Shown piece by piece: positions 35,340 through 46,770 of a stretch of DNA of 64,000 bases. The stretch spans positions 77,552,872 to 77,616,871 of the forward strand of contig CM043953.1 of NCBI GenBank assembly GCA_014529385.2. Direction: 5' to 3'. This DNA comes from Adiantum capillus-veneris (lineage: Eukaryota; Streptophyta; Polypodiopsida; Polypodiales; Pteridaceae). Both the position numbers and the translations under genes were made by a program. Below the pieces are notes generated by a model, which was given only the letters and a program-made list of their open reading frames with translations, ran no database searches and was not told the origin of the DNA. The stretch's first letter is position 1. Each line of letters begins with the position of its first letter.

Positions 35340-36149
35340 CTAGCCATCCAAGATGGATTTAGAAGCCTTTACACAATCAAATGGAACTTGGGGAATGTGA
35401 TTAAGGCCTTTTTTAATATAGTCATTGAGAAATCTATGTCTGGCAATATCAATACTAGTAGTAAGTACATGCCTCCCAAAAGGAGGAAAGTCTACTAAGA
35501 AATTTGTGAACCTATTTTGTGCCTGACAGACACATGGTTGGTCAAGGTCAAAAGGCATAGCAAAGGTTAGGAAAGGCTTGTATAAAAGTGAACCGATATT
35601 TTTTGTAAACTCCCATCCGAAAGAGATTCTAAAAAACTCGAGGGTTTTTGGAATCCAGAAATGTTTCAACATTGTGCTATAAAATAATTTTGGGTGAATG
35701 TGGTCAAGGAATTTATTATTGAACAGAAGATGCACAAACCGACTAGCCTTTCTTTGCTTTTTAATTAATTGTTTATGTCCATTGTATCGAAAAAGGATAG
35801 AACGAACCTGATCATCATCAGGTTGGTTGAAATCCAATGTTTTAGGAGTATCTCCCATATCCTCTGATGCACGAAATTGTCTTGTTCTTTTAGTTGATGC
35901 TGATGATGAACTGCCCGGTGTATTAGCAATCCTTTTCATTGACTCCTTTGCTTTAGATGGTCGGAGAAGTAATTCGATAGTGTTAGCCAATGGCATATGT
36001 GCTAGCTTTGGAAGTAATGAATTTCCTGGAGAATATAAAGCAAGACCACGTGCTGCATCAAGCATGTGAGCATGAAAATGATAATACACAATCAGTGCTT
36101 GTCTAACAACAATAGGGATGGTACCAATCCACCCAATAAAGGCATACAC
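35340..36149 (-). pseudogene. PLE2 middle region with KGLNHIP motif
   Basis: 269 open codons. N-terminal helical part (WIGTIPIVVRQALIVYYHFH), Ser-rich KRTRQF segment in place of the PLE1 Arg-Gly box, FNQPDDDQVRSILFRYNGHK, LLFNNKFLDHIHPKLFY, and C-terminal FLNDYIKKGLNHIPQVPFD just before the RT. The same order as PLE1. Contains a Cys cluster CVCQAQ of unknown meaning. Role unknown. Confidence 0.7.
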
Positions 36150-37157
36150 CTGCGCTGGCCCAGACGAGAACTCGAAGAACTTTTGTAAATTCTGGAATAC
36201 GTACCAAATAAGATGTCAACCCAAATGATGGAGGCCTTGCAGTTGGAATTTGGATCCTGTTTCTTACACTGACATTTTACAAATGGTCTGTTAGTATTCC
36301 AACAATTTTTCAGGAACCTCTTCGGATCCTTGATTCTATCAATAATTGATAGTCCTTTTGTCCTGGCAATCAATGCTTGGTTAGAACATTTTGAGGAATC
36401 AACATCAGATAGATGTAGTTGTGTTAGTTCAAAAGAGAGATCATATGAAACTAGTTGTTTGGCTTGGAGCACTGCAATCTCACCTTGCTCAACTAGTTGT
36501 TTGGCTTGGAGCACTGCAATCTCACATTGCTCAACTGCTTCAGAGGGTAAGCTACATAGTAAAGCTAAGGCAGATATAGTAAAAGGGGCACAATGGTCGA
36601 TCAACTCAAAGTCCCAAAGCTTGTTGTCAAGGCGAATCGCATCAAGTTCCACTTGTCGTGGAGGTAACAGTGGAACCACACCTGAGAAATTGTTGGAGAG
36701 GCTCTTACTTAGCTTAGATGATGAAGGATTGCCAATAACTGTAGCTAAGGCTTGTTTCTCTTGAGGGTCCAAGAGATCAAGATCAAACAAGGGATTAACT
36801 GTATTTATTTCCTGTAAGATATCGACAGCCATTATAGGCACATTATTGATAAGGTATAACTTATTAACAATGGAAGGTAATGATGAGAAATAGAATTCAA
36901 TATCAGAACTATCCTGGCAATCTATAAAAGGGAGCGATAGTAGGAAGCTATCTAAAGCCGGGAGAAGGCTCTTTTCATCTTTTCTAGACTTGGCAAGGAG
37001 GAAGATCCAATCATTGACTCATGCAACCTGTAGGGCAGATAAAAATTTAGATATAACTGCATCTTTCTCAAAATCTAAAAGTCGTATATGGAAATCCGGG
37101 CCTTTAAAGCAAGACAGAATGCATTGTGTCCCTGTAGGAGGAATTGAAGTCTCTTTA
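36092..37157 (-). pseudogene. PLE2 N-terminal region, truncated at the LTR junction
   Basis: Minus-strand frame open from 36841 and, apart from one TGA at 37021-37019, back to the junction with the Gypsy-C LTR at 37157, so its true start is lost. It carries ALIARTKGLSIIDRIKDPKR and the Cys block KCQCKKQDPNSNCKASIIW. A 42-bp in-frame tandem duplication (about 36450-36535) gives a repeated EIAVLQAKQLV. The TGA follows GCA and fits a CGA-to-TGA change. No known domain recognised. Confidence 0.65.
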
Positions 37158-37566
37158 TGTAGAGGGTGTGTGTGTAGCGCTGAGTATGTGTGTCTGGGTC
37201 TCGTGAAGAAGTAGAGAGAGAGAGAAAAAAAATAGTTGGAGAGTTAGTTAGAAAGGGAATGATGCGTGCTTGTGTATGTGTGTGTTAGTCTATGTGTGTG
37301 GGCATGAATGAGATAGAGAGAGAGATTTTTGTTAGCACTAGTGAGAGAGAAATACATACCTTCTTGTAGTGTTGATTACAGGGAGAGATTAGACCACATA
37401 TGACTGCCTGTGTGTGTAGTTGCTTGAGACTGTAGGTTCTTGTAGCGATTGTTTGTGAGTATAGGGGAGAGAAAGCTATATGCTTTTTGTAGTGAAATTA
37501 GTTAGAGAAAGAGTGGGAGATACTTGTTATTGAGAATAGGGAGTTGAGCATGAATGAAAGAAGGAC

Positions 37567-37623
<57 letters not shown>

Positions 37624-38542
37624 CATTAAGAGATGGAGAGAGTCGACTCTTGAACGCCATTGAAGTGAGAGAGAAGACAACGAGGCACGTCACAAAACTG
37701 CGATCACACAAGTCCGCGTAGGAAAATTGTTTTAAAAGCGTCATCGGTTAGTGAAATTGCTACAAATCAAAATGATAATATTTGTTCTTTTGGTTATTTT
37801 ACATTTTACGAAATGTTAAGAAATCACGCAAAAAGTTATCAGTTTAAAATATAAAAGCTAAAAATAAATAAAAGAAGAGAAAAACCTTGAAATAGAGTCA
37901 TTAGTGTGCATCGTATTCATAAACGAAATAGAAAAGTAGTCGTTTAATGAAAGTTAATTTGCAAAGAGCTTGTCTGAAAATGGAATGCATGGCATAGTTT
38001 GGCATATTTACAAGCAATCTAGGAAATAAGAATACATTGCAAAATTTTAATGGAAATTGACAGTTCATTGTGATTTATTTGGCGTTTTAAGAGGAGAAGA
38101 AATGATTAAAGTCCATTAAGTGACTGTCGCATTGAAATAAACAGAGAACTATAGAAAAACTTATTGTGAAATTATATTGTCTAGTGAGTTTGGAAGTTGG
38201 TATAGTTAAACAGATATATAAATTTGAACTCATGCAAGTGTGTTTGCTTAGTATTTTGTTGAAAAATCATATCGGAAAAAAAAGTACATGGAGATATGTG
38301 GTTAATTGTTTTATTGGTTTAGATAAAAAAAAAGGAAGATGTATAAGTGAGATCTTAGGTTGAGATTGGATAGTTGGACTACGAAGTTCAGAAGGGTAAG
38401 TAAAGAAAGAAAGTTTATTTATAAATTAGCTAAAATGGGCTTGAGAGTAGCAAATCATAGGCAGATTAGTGCACTCTTAGGTTAGTTAGGGGGCCCTTGG
38501 TTTAACTGAATGTCACTAGAAAGACTTGGAAGGTAGCGTTCA
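37158..38542 (+). repeat. Gypsy-C 5' LTR, missing its first ~1 kb
   Basis: Aligns end to end with 49404-50785: both include TTGGAGAGTTAGTTAGAAAG, an (AG)n tract and the end AGACTTGGAAGGTAGCGTTCA. The 3' LTR starts 1,022 bases earlier, at 48382, so this copy has lost the first 40 per cent, including any U3 promoter there. Its left edge abuts PLE2. Confidence 0.9.
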
Positions 38543-38544
38543 TT

Positions 38545-38565
38545 TGGTGCATCCACCGGGAGTTC
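38545..38565 (+). promoter_or_regulatory. Gypsy-C primer-binding site
   Basis: TGGTGCATCCACCGGGAGTT starts two bases after the LTR's terminal CA. It has the expected TGG (complement of a tRNA CCA end). Its complement would end GGTGGATGCACCA. It is not the common tRNA-Met site; the primer tRNA is not identified. Confidence 0.55.
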
Positions 38566-40030
38566 GCTAGCTACTTCAACTACGGGGCACCCCGGTGTAT
38601 AAACTTTGCATGGCGATTGTTCCCTGGTTTGATCTAGAGATCGAGAGTGAAATATAGAGCCGTTTAGTCCAAGTAAGTGAGTGAGAGCACACGTAAACAT
38701 TCCTACGGGGTCCTTGGACTTAAAGAGCCATGGTTGTTTTGTGTGAGCGATGGTCAAATGTAGTACACGAGTGTCCGTGGGCACTTAGGTTTCCCAATTG
38801 CTAGACAGAGTTAATCAAATCTCAATAGCATAGAGTTCCTATATTCAAAGTAATACGACTGTAGTCAAGGATCCTATGTTGTTAGAATGGGTCAGCAATT
38901 TGCCTGATCTCATTAAGTGGAGAATTTTAGATAAGCTTTTAGAAGCCACAAGCGTAGTTGAATACACTATAAAGGCCTATACATAGGTTGGTTGCTTAGT
39001 ACATTAGGGGAAGAAGGAGAGTGCGTACACGAGTACACAGAACTGGAAAGGGCCCTTTCCGTAGACGCTCACGAGGTAGAGACCTCGGAAAGAATCGTCA
39101 ACACACCTAGTGATCCTGTGCCAAAGCCCTTCACGCATTTAGACACATACACAGCAATCCAGCTAATCACCCACTAGAAATTAGTCAACGTGATATACTA
39201 TAAGGCGATAGCATTTGACTCAGGTGGGGGTTACCATTGTGAAAGATATTCAATTCCAAAAGAAAGGCCGCTAGCATTTAGCAATTTCCGAAAGTACTTA
39301 GCATTAGGGAGCGAGGTTCCTAGAAAGTTGGACCCTTACATGATTAAAGAGCATAGAGGCATCCTAGAACGAGAAGAGAAATCTATGTCTGAGTGGCTTC
39401 TGTAAAAGCAAGTAGCTATAACGTATGCTTAGAGAACTACAAGCTAACGTGGAGTGGCTCTAGGAGTATAAAAATTGGGATTTTGAACCCCAAAACATTG
39501 TGTTGACTAACTGTGTAGGGTCAGTAAGCCAAGTACAAACGAAGAGTAGAAGAAGGACTTGTTGTCAATACTGTTGTCGTGTTCCACATCCACCTTGTGT
39601 GATTGGAAACACTAGTTCAACGATTACAGTAAAGAGAAATTACTTAAGACAGATTATTGTTTAACTAGCACATAGGAGCAGAATAAAACCCCTTTTACGT
39701 CGACCCTTAGTAAACCAGTTACTTCAGAGAAGACCAAAATAGGGCTAGAGAAGCACGTAGAAAGAGGCGGGAAGAGATAATTGCTCCAAGGTCTTTCCAA
39801 TCAACTCGAACACATTAACGCATTGCTTTCAGAATGTACCAAGAGTTCTTATTGAGGGATTAAGAGAAGGTAGGTTAGTGGGCCAATCCACGCCAGTAAG
39901 AGAAATAGTTGACCAACCGTTTCACTTAGACCAATGTCGCGACTTGGGGTTAAGACATTTATTTGCTCTACCCAAACCATGAGCACTAAATTTTTGGGAA
40001 GACCCACACTTTGAGAATCCATTAGATCAA
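38566..40030 (+). other. Gypsy-C leader and degraded Gag start
   Basis: No continuous frame. Short open pieces (38992-39177 and 39190-39405) lie in the plus orientation and may be the decayed N-terminal part of Gag or an untranslated leader. Stops are frequent and no motif is recognisable. Confidence 0.4.
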
Positions 40031-40827
40031 ATGGCAGTGCCAGTAGCACGAGCTACGCTACGATTGGCAGATTTTACACAGTTTGTAGGGCTCTGGGATG
40101 AAGACCCTAATGCTCATCTTCAAAAATTTGAAGTAACATGTGTAGCAAACGAAATCGTAGATAACGATCAAAAACTACATATTTTCCCAGCTACCTTTAA
40201 GGATAAAGCTGCTAGTTGGTATGAAAATGTACCAACAGCAGCGAATAGGGCTACTTACCCTGAGTTGACAACAGCATTTTTAGCGAAGTTTCCCGTCAAA
40301 GATTCCAAGATAGACTTGCTCAACAGTTAGATTATCTTCAGTAGGGAATTAACAAAAGTATTGATCATTACATCTAAAGGATGGAGACAATAGTACGAAA
40401 GATGGGAAATACGGCACCCAACGAGGATACTCAAAAATGTAGTCTTGTAGATGGCTTGCAAGATCCGAACGCTCAACAATATGTGAGTTTAAGAAGACTA
40501 GCAAACTTAGCAGTTGCTAAACAAGAAGCTAGAAACTGGAAAGAGGTGCAATTAAGCCAATAGAGGAGAAGAGAATTTTTTAGTGGACCTAGTATGGTTA
40601 CTTCTCCCACTATACCAATTCCACGAACTCAGGAGCCTGTATGTGGTTATGGAGTTACATCACCACAAGTGGTGGTAAATACAAATCAGACTCCTTATAA
40701 TTCCCCAAATCCATACATGACAACTCCAGCATACATGTTGCAGACTGGTACACCACCACCGCCAGCTCTCACAGAAGAGAGGGTAGTCCAATTGATGACG
40801 GACGCAATTGGAAAATTAAAAGAATAA
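40031..40827 (+). pseudogene. gag: Gypsy-C Gag core
   Basis: FVGLWDEDPNAHLQKFEVTC, KLHIFPATFKDKAASWYENV and TYPELTTAFLAKFPVKDSK form the retrotransposon Gag domain (about 40085-40310), the capsid-forming part. A TAG at 40328 and a frameshift near 40330-40380 lead into SLVDGLQDPNAQQYVSLRRL, and a TAG at 40561 into a Pro/Thr-rich segment. Both TAGs fit CAG-to-TAG. Confidence 0.85.
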
Positions 40828-42167
40828 ATTTTGAGTGCTTTAAGACCTCAAAGAAAATAATTATATGCTATAGCTCAACAAGTAGCAGGCCCGTCTATGA
40901 GTGCACCTCCAATGAGATCCAATGTGTGGTATGGGAAGTGCAATGGTTACGGCCATTTGGCAACTGAGTGTCCAACTGCATCAAGGGTAGTGCCAGACCA
41001 CGTGCGTATACTGTTTTGTACCTTTTGTCTAAAAAACAATCATGTGTAGACAATTACTTTGTAAAGCAAGCATGTGAACGCTGTCAAGCAAGGGCTATGC
41101 AAACCAATTATAACCTTATGGATAGAATCAATATGACCTATGAGATAGGTCCACCACCACAACCTTTTATGCAAAGGGGACTACCTGAAACATATCGGTA
41201 GCAATTACAACAACAAAGGAAAGGGTTACCCACACAAGGGATACCACCTACTCCAAGGTTGGAAGGACAAATGAGGAGAAATTCTCCATATAGGCCTCCA
41301 TTTTGACGGAATAATTTCCGATACACTAATCCAAATATGGAGCCTTCTAGCCCTGTGGTATGCTATAAATATCAACACGAAGGACATATAGCTCCTTGTT
41401 GCCCCAATCCTCATAAAAATCAAGACTATATACCATTATGTCGAATCTGTACTGAGGAGGGTCATTATGAAGATTCATGCCCAAAACGGGTAACTTCAGT
41501 GCAAAATGACAAAGGGAAACAGAAGGTCGATGAGGGTCTTAGTACCTCTGCCAATTTAGTAGAGGTTGAACAATTGCAATATGGATTCCCTCGTAAACGA
41601 AACGTAAGGAAAGTGATTTTTGCTAAAGAACCCATGATGGTCGGGGTGGTCACTCGATCTCAAAATATGGACCATGATAAAGGGCTGACTGTCCTGAATG
41701 TAAGTAAGAAGAGTGAGGACTCTTTCATAAAAGAGTTTGTAGAATCTCCTGATGAAGTGTCTGAGGATCATTCTATTGATGAATCACCGATTTCTTTTAA
41801 GCTAAAAGAAGAGAAAGAAATTAAAAAAGGTATAGCACCTTTTACAGAAAGGTTACAAACATCTGTAGCTCACAGGAAGAGCGCATCAGAGATCTTGAAT
41901 TTATGGGAGTCTATGCAGGATTGCAAAATATCATTGGACTTGACCACTTTAGTAGAGATATCTCCTCTTTGTAAGAAACAATTATATCATAAGCTCGTAT
42001 GTAGGACAGGGAAGAGAAAAATCTCTAAAATGATGGAGCCAGTCAAAGAAAAAGGAGTTCAAGTAGTAGATATGTTTATGGACCTAGGATCACCTACTAT
42101 TTCCTTGGAAATAGGAATCCATAGCGTGACTAGAGTGCAATTAGATGGTGGAGCACAGTCAGTTTAA
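40828..42167 (+). pseudogene. gag-pro: Gypsy-C nucleocapsid knuckles and protease start
   Basis: Cys/His motifs of the nucleocapsid: CNGYGHLATEC (first Cys of the knuckle lost, about 40935-40970), FCTFCLKNNHC, a damaged CYKYQHEGHIAPCC and an intact CRICTEEGHYEDSC (about 41438-41480). The 276-codon frame 41337-42167 goes on through a Lys/Glu-rich linker to LEIGIHSVTRVQLDGGAQSV at its end. LDGGA is the protease active site in the same D-G-G form as Gypsy-A. The frame stops three codons later. Confidence 0.8.
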
Positions 42168-43800
42168 TGATTGAGCAAACTATGGGAGAGTTGAGTGGAA
42201 TCTACGAACATCATTCTATGCTTGGCCAATCAACGACGTGTAAAACCTTTAGGGATTTTATAAGGGGTCAAGACTATAGTGGCAGGACTTGAGTTTCATG
42301 TGAGTTACTTGATAGTTTGACCACATTCGTACGGGGCCTCTTTCCCAATATTGTTAGAAAGACCTTGGCTTGTACAAGTCAGGTGTGTGCAAAGTTGGCA
42401 TAAAGGAGTGATCATTATTGGTCTTTGCAATGATAGAGTAGAACTGCGAGTTGTCTCTAAGGAGTTTTTGAGGGAGTATAAAAAGCTGGCGGTGTCATAA
42501 ACGGAAGAAAACACAGATTATAGTGATGATAAATTAGAGGATGAAGAAGCAGTTAAACAACACTTCTCATTAAATACGGATAAATATTCTTGATTTCTAC
42601 ACAATGCTTACCATATGTGGATAGAGGATGATTCCACAGGGACTCAGAGGGTGTTGGTAATTATGCTTGTCACTTAGGAATGGGTGAATACAAAGTTCAT
42701 TACTCTTCGAATTATGATTCTGATAAGGATATTGCACAATGGTTGTCCACCTCAGATGAGTGTTTGGCAAACTGTTTTAATATAACCCTGGAGGACGACT
42801 TAGAGGATATGGATAAGCCTAGAGGAAAATCCATTGCACTAGTAGAAGTAAAGGCTATGTACGAACAGTTACTAAAAGAGTGTGAGTTAGCAGATGAAGC
42901 TATGGCTCAAGTGCTACAAAAAATGGCATGATTAGAAAAAGAAAAAGGAAATGCTATTTTAGAGGCTAAGCATAGCAAAGAATTATTGAAGCAATGGGAA
43001 GATTATTATAAACAAGAAGATATGGAAGAACAGTCAGAAGAATATGGAATCACTGACGTCGTCCCTAAATTCCAGACTGAGGGCTCTTTAATGGCTGAAG
43101 TAACACTTGATACCTATATGGTAAATATTGATGGCTGGTCAACAAAGAATTATGAAACTGTGATTGTACCCTATTGTGGGACACAATCTGTGGCTATTGT
43201 GAGTGATACAGAGAATAAAAATGAAGAGTCTGAATCTCTTATAAATAAACACAACTTACTTGAAAATGTTGTCTATAAGGAGGAAAAACATCCTCTAATT
43301 AGGGCTATGCCACGTACACAATCTTCTTTTGTGTTATCAAAAGATAATTTAAATGTTCAGTGGGAAGTGTCGGAAGGAAAATTCTTGACATTGGGAAGTC
43401 AATTAAAAGGAGAAGTGTTGGAGCGTTTCAAAGAAGTACTTACAAAGTATCAGCATGCTTTTGCATGGTCATCCAATCCTAAGCTATGTCAACACTATAT
43501 TGACTTAGAACTTAAAGCTCGACCTATTTATCAACGTCAACGTCGCACCAATCCTGTTTATGTTGAATTGGAAAAAGCAGAGATAATGAAACTTTTGGAT
43601 GTGGGATTTATTTATGCGGTTGCTTATAATGATTGGGTTTCCCCAATCGTGGTAGTATCCAAGAAAAATAAGAAAATCCGTATTTGTGTAGATTATAGAA
43701 AACTCAATGGGAAAACTAAGAAAGATCATTTCCCTTTGCCCTTTAATGATCAAGTTTTAGATCGTGTTGCGGATATGCCCTTTATTCCTTTATGGATGAA
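42168..43800 (+). pseudogene. pol: Gypsy-C protease tail, spacer and RT fingers
   Basis: 42168-42680 is shifted among frames (protease remainder). 42680-43939 is one frame except for a TGA at 42929. It encodes an acidic coiled-coil-like spacer (LLKQWEDYYKQEDMEEQSEE), the RT lead-in FKEVLTKYQHAFAWSSNP, and fingers AEIMKLLDVGFIYAV, DWVSPIVVVSKKNKK and IRICVDYRKLN. A frameshift just before motif A (about 43790) ends it. Confidence 0.85.
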
Positions 43801-45340
43801 TTCAGTGGCTGTAATCAAATTCAAATACATGAAGATGGTCAATCAAAAACTACTTTCACTACTGAATGGGGAACATTTGCTTATCAAGTTATGCCATTTG
43901 GGCTATGTAATTCCCCTGCCACATTCCAACGTGTTATGATTGCAGCTTATCAGGATTTCCTAGATGGAAATTTTCTTAGATGATTTTTCAGTGCAAGGAA
44001 CTGAAGAGGATATGCCTGAAAAGTTGGCTTGGTGTTTGAATGTAGCATTTAAATGGGCATTTCTTTAAACCCTAAGAAGTGTTTCTTTCGAGTAACCAAA
44101 GGAATACTACTAGGTCATGTTGTCCCTCGGGATGGCATTACAGTTGATGAGAGTAAGGTTAGTAAAATCAAAGATTTGCCAGTACCACATAACCTTCGTC
44201 AGTTGTGGGGTTTTTGGGACATGCCGATTACTATAGGAGATTCATTTTGAACTTTGCTTCAATTGTGGGACCTCTAACAAATTTGCTTAAAAAGGATATC
44301 GGTTATATGTGGACTGACAAATGTCAAGTTTCATTTGGAGACATTAAAGACCGATTAGTAAAAGCGCCAATTCTAGTGAGTCTTGATTGGACAAAAGAAT
44401 TTCATATCCATACTGATGCATCTCATACAGCAGTTGGGGTTGTGTTGTGTCAGGCTGATGATAAGAAAGTTGATCATCCAATCTATTATGCTAGTAGGGT
44501 CTTAAGTTACCCTGAGCATAATTACAGTGCGACTGAAAAAGAATGCATGTCTATGGTTTTCTCTGTTGATAAATTTTGGCATTATCTATTGGAAAATCAT
44601 TTTGTATTCTATGTGGATTATGCCGCATTGAAATACTTGTTAAATAAACCAAAACTATCTGGAAGAGTCATTCGATGGATGTTACTTTTACAAGAGTTTG
44701 ACTTTGAGGTAGTTGTACGGCTAGGCAAGTCACATGTGTTAGCTGATCATCTTTCTAGATTACTTACCGATGATGTAGAGAGGGGAGTTGATGATGAGTT
44801 ACCCAATGCTAACCTGTTTTTTATTGGAAGTGAGTTACCTTGGTATGCAGACATAGCTAATTTTCTTAGCACGTCTGAATATCCTCATAAAGCAACTAAG
44901 CATGAAAAGGAGAAGCTACTTCTTCAAGCCCGTCACTATTCATTGATGGGGGGTTTCTTACATTGTTATTTTCCTCGTGAAAAAATTTATAGACGATGCT
45001 TAAGAGAGGACAAAGTTTATCAAGTTTTAAAGGCATTACATGATGAGCCTTGTGGAGGCCATTTTGCAGGGGAATTAACTGCAAGAAAAGTATTGATGGT
45101 AGGATATTGGTGGCCGACTGTTTACAAAGACTCCTTTACACATTGTAAAAGGTGTGATAAATGTCAGCGAGCTGGTCGACCCACTGTGCAATATGCAACA
45201 CCATTAACACCAATACTAGCTTTGAAGCCATTTGAGAAATGGGGAATAGATTTTGTAGGACCCATAGATCCTCCATCCCGATATCGTTCTAACCGATATA
45301 TTTTGGTATGTACAGACTATGTTACCAAGTGGGTTTAAGC
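43790..45340 (+). pseudogene. pol: Gypsy-C RT palm, RNase H and integrase N-terminal part
   Basis: RT: motif A FMDEFSGCNQIQI, motif B YQVMPFGLCNSPATF, then in another frame EIFLDDFSV (catalytic F-x-D-D, about 43965-43990) and GISLNPKKCFF. From 44205 a 377-codon open frame encodes [20 protein letters not shown], RNase H ([17 protein letters not shown] to [11 protein letters not shown]), the zinc finger ([11 protein letters not shown] ... CKRCDKCQ) and the first integrase Asp ([16 protein letters not shown]). At least three frameshifts in RT. Very similar in order and text to Gypsy-A (both have [17 protein letters not shown]-like text before ADHLSR), so the two are one lineage. Confidence 0.9.
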
Positions 45341-46078
45341 TATAAACCTTTGAAGGCTGATAGAGCCTTAGATGTGGCTAAGTTTCTCTATGAGGATGTC
45401 ATTACAAGATTTGATTGTCCACTAGAGCTGGTTAGCGATCGAGGATCTCATTTCCTTAATGACACTATTAGGGAATTGATCGAGTTACATAAAATTAAAC
45501 ATCGAAAGTCTACACCTTATTATCCACGTGCAAATGGACAAGTGGAAGTTGCCAACAGATTTTTGGGTAACATTTTAACAAAAATGGTAGCTGATAATCG
45601 TCGTGATTGGGATGAACGATTACCTAAAGCATTATGGGCTTATCGCACCACTTTTAAGGTAACAACCTAAAATACACCCTTCACTTTAGTTTATGGTGTT
45701 GAAGCCATATTTCCAATCGAAAAGGAGATTCCAACCTTAAGGGTTGCCTTATCTACTAGATTTGGTGAAGAGGAATCTTAAAAAAGATAGGTTGTTTACC
45801 TTGACCAAACTCGACGAGTTCGCTTGCTAGCCTTACAAAGTCTTGAGGCTATGCAAAGGCGATGTAAAGCTTAGCATGATCTCCATATCAAAGTTTGGAA
45901 ATTTCAAAGAGACAATAAGGTTTTAATTTATGATAGTCGTTACTATAAATTCCCTAGAAAACTACAGATACGATGGCTAGGTCCTTTTAAAGTACTTCGG
46001 ACCTTCATTAATGGGCCCTTGTTAGTTCAGGACATTGACAAAGCTTTAGATCCTTTCAAAGTCAATGGTCTGCGGTGA
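45308..46078 (+). pseudogene. pol: Gypsy-C integrase C-terminal part
   Basis: Continues integrase after a frameshift at about 45335: FDCPLELVSDRGSHFLND, YYPRANGQVEVANRF (second Asp and Glu of the triad), PKALWAYRTTFKVTT, then a TAA at 45668. Beyond it the frame continues to WLGPFKVLRTF and VNGLR before a stop at about 46077. No chromodomain. Confidence 0.85.
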
Positions 46079-46306
46079 AACACTATTTCACTTAGCTTTT
46101 TTTTCTTTTCAAAACACATAAGGACAAAACCATTAAAAAAGCAAAAAAAACAAAAATCAAGTAAAAAGAAAAAAAATTGAGTTGCATTAGAAGTTTGTCT
46201 ATTTCTTTCTTCTTTTGGAATAAGTGATAACACTAGTTATTTATGGCAAGAATTATCACCTCATTCATCATCACATTTTTTCCATTCCATCCATATTTGG
46301 TGAGTC

Positions 46307-46770
46307 ATGGACACCTCTATAGACTACTTGTTTGTTGTGTTTAGACCCTTCATTCGTGGGTTAGACATAGAGACCGTTGTCTGCATGATAGATTATATAC
46401 AGGTAGAATGGTTGTTACGATGGTGGGCCATGGGTTTTGACTTAGAGGTGCACGGCTGGGATTATCTATGTTTCTTGCTTGCACTTTTTGGGTATTTTTG
46501 TGAGAATGGCCCTATAGCATGTAAGGAGATGTTTCCTGACTTAGATGAGGATATTATGATTGACCCCATGGTAGATTTGGAGTTTATTATTCTTGATGAT
46601 GAGGATGAGGGGGTACCCTTAGGTTTACCTAGGGGATTATATCTTATGTTGTTGCCTAGACAATAAGCAATACTTCAATATGGCCAAGCACAACCCTATG
46701 GAGGGGGTCTTCAGCGTGTAGCACCTTTTGGCTTATCCAATGCACCTGCACCATTGCATAATATGTAGTG
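46307..46770 (+). pseudogene. Gypsy-C accessory ORF downstream of pol
   Basis: 119 open codons starting MDTSIDYLFVVFRPFIRGLD, a Trp/Leu-rich middle and an acidic end (FPDLDEDIMIDP, ILDDEDEGVPLG), a TAA at 46664 (fits CAA-to-TAA) and 34 further codons in frame (QYGQAQPYGGGLQ) to 46770. It lies between integrase and the polypurine tract, inside the element. Gypsy-A also has an extra ORF after pol with an acidic part and a Gln/Gly/Pro-rich tail, but I cannot show homology. Confidence 0.45.
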
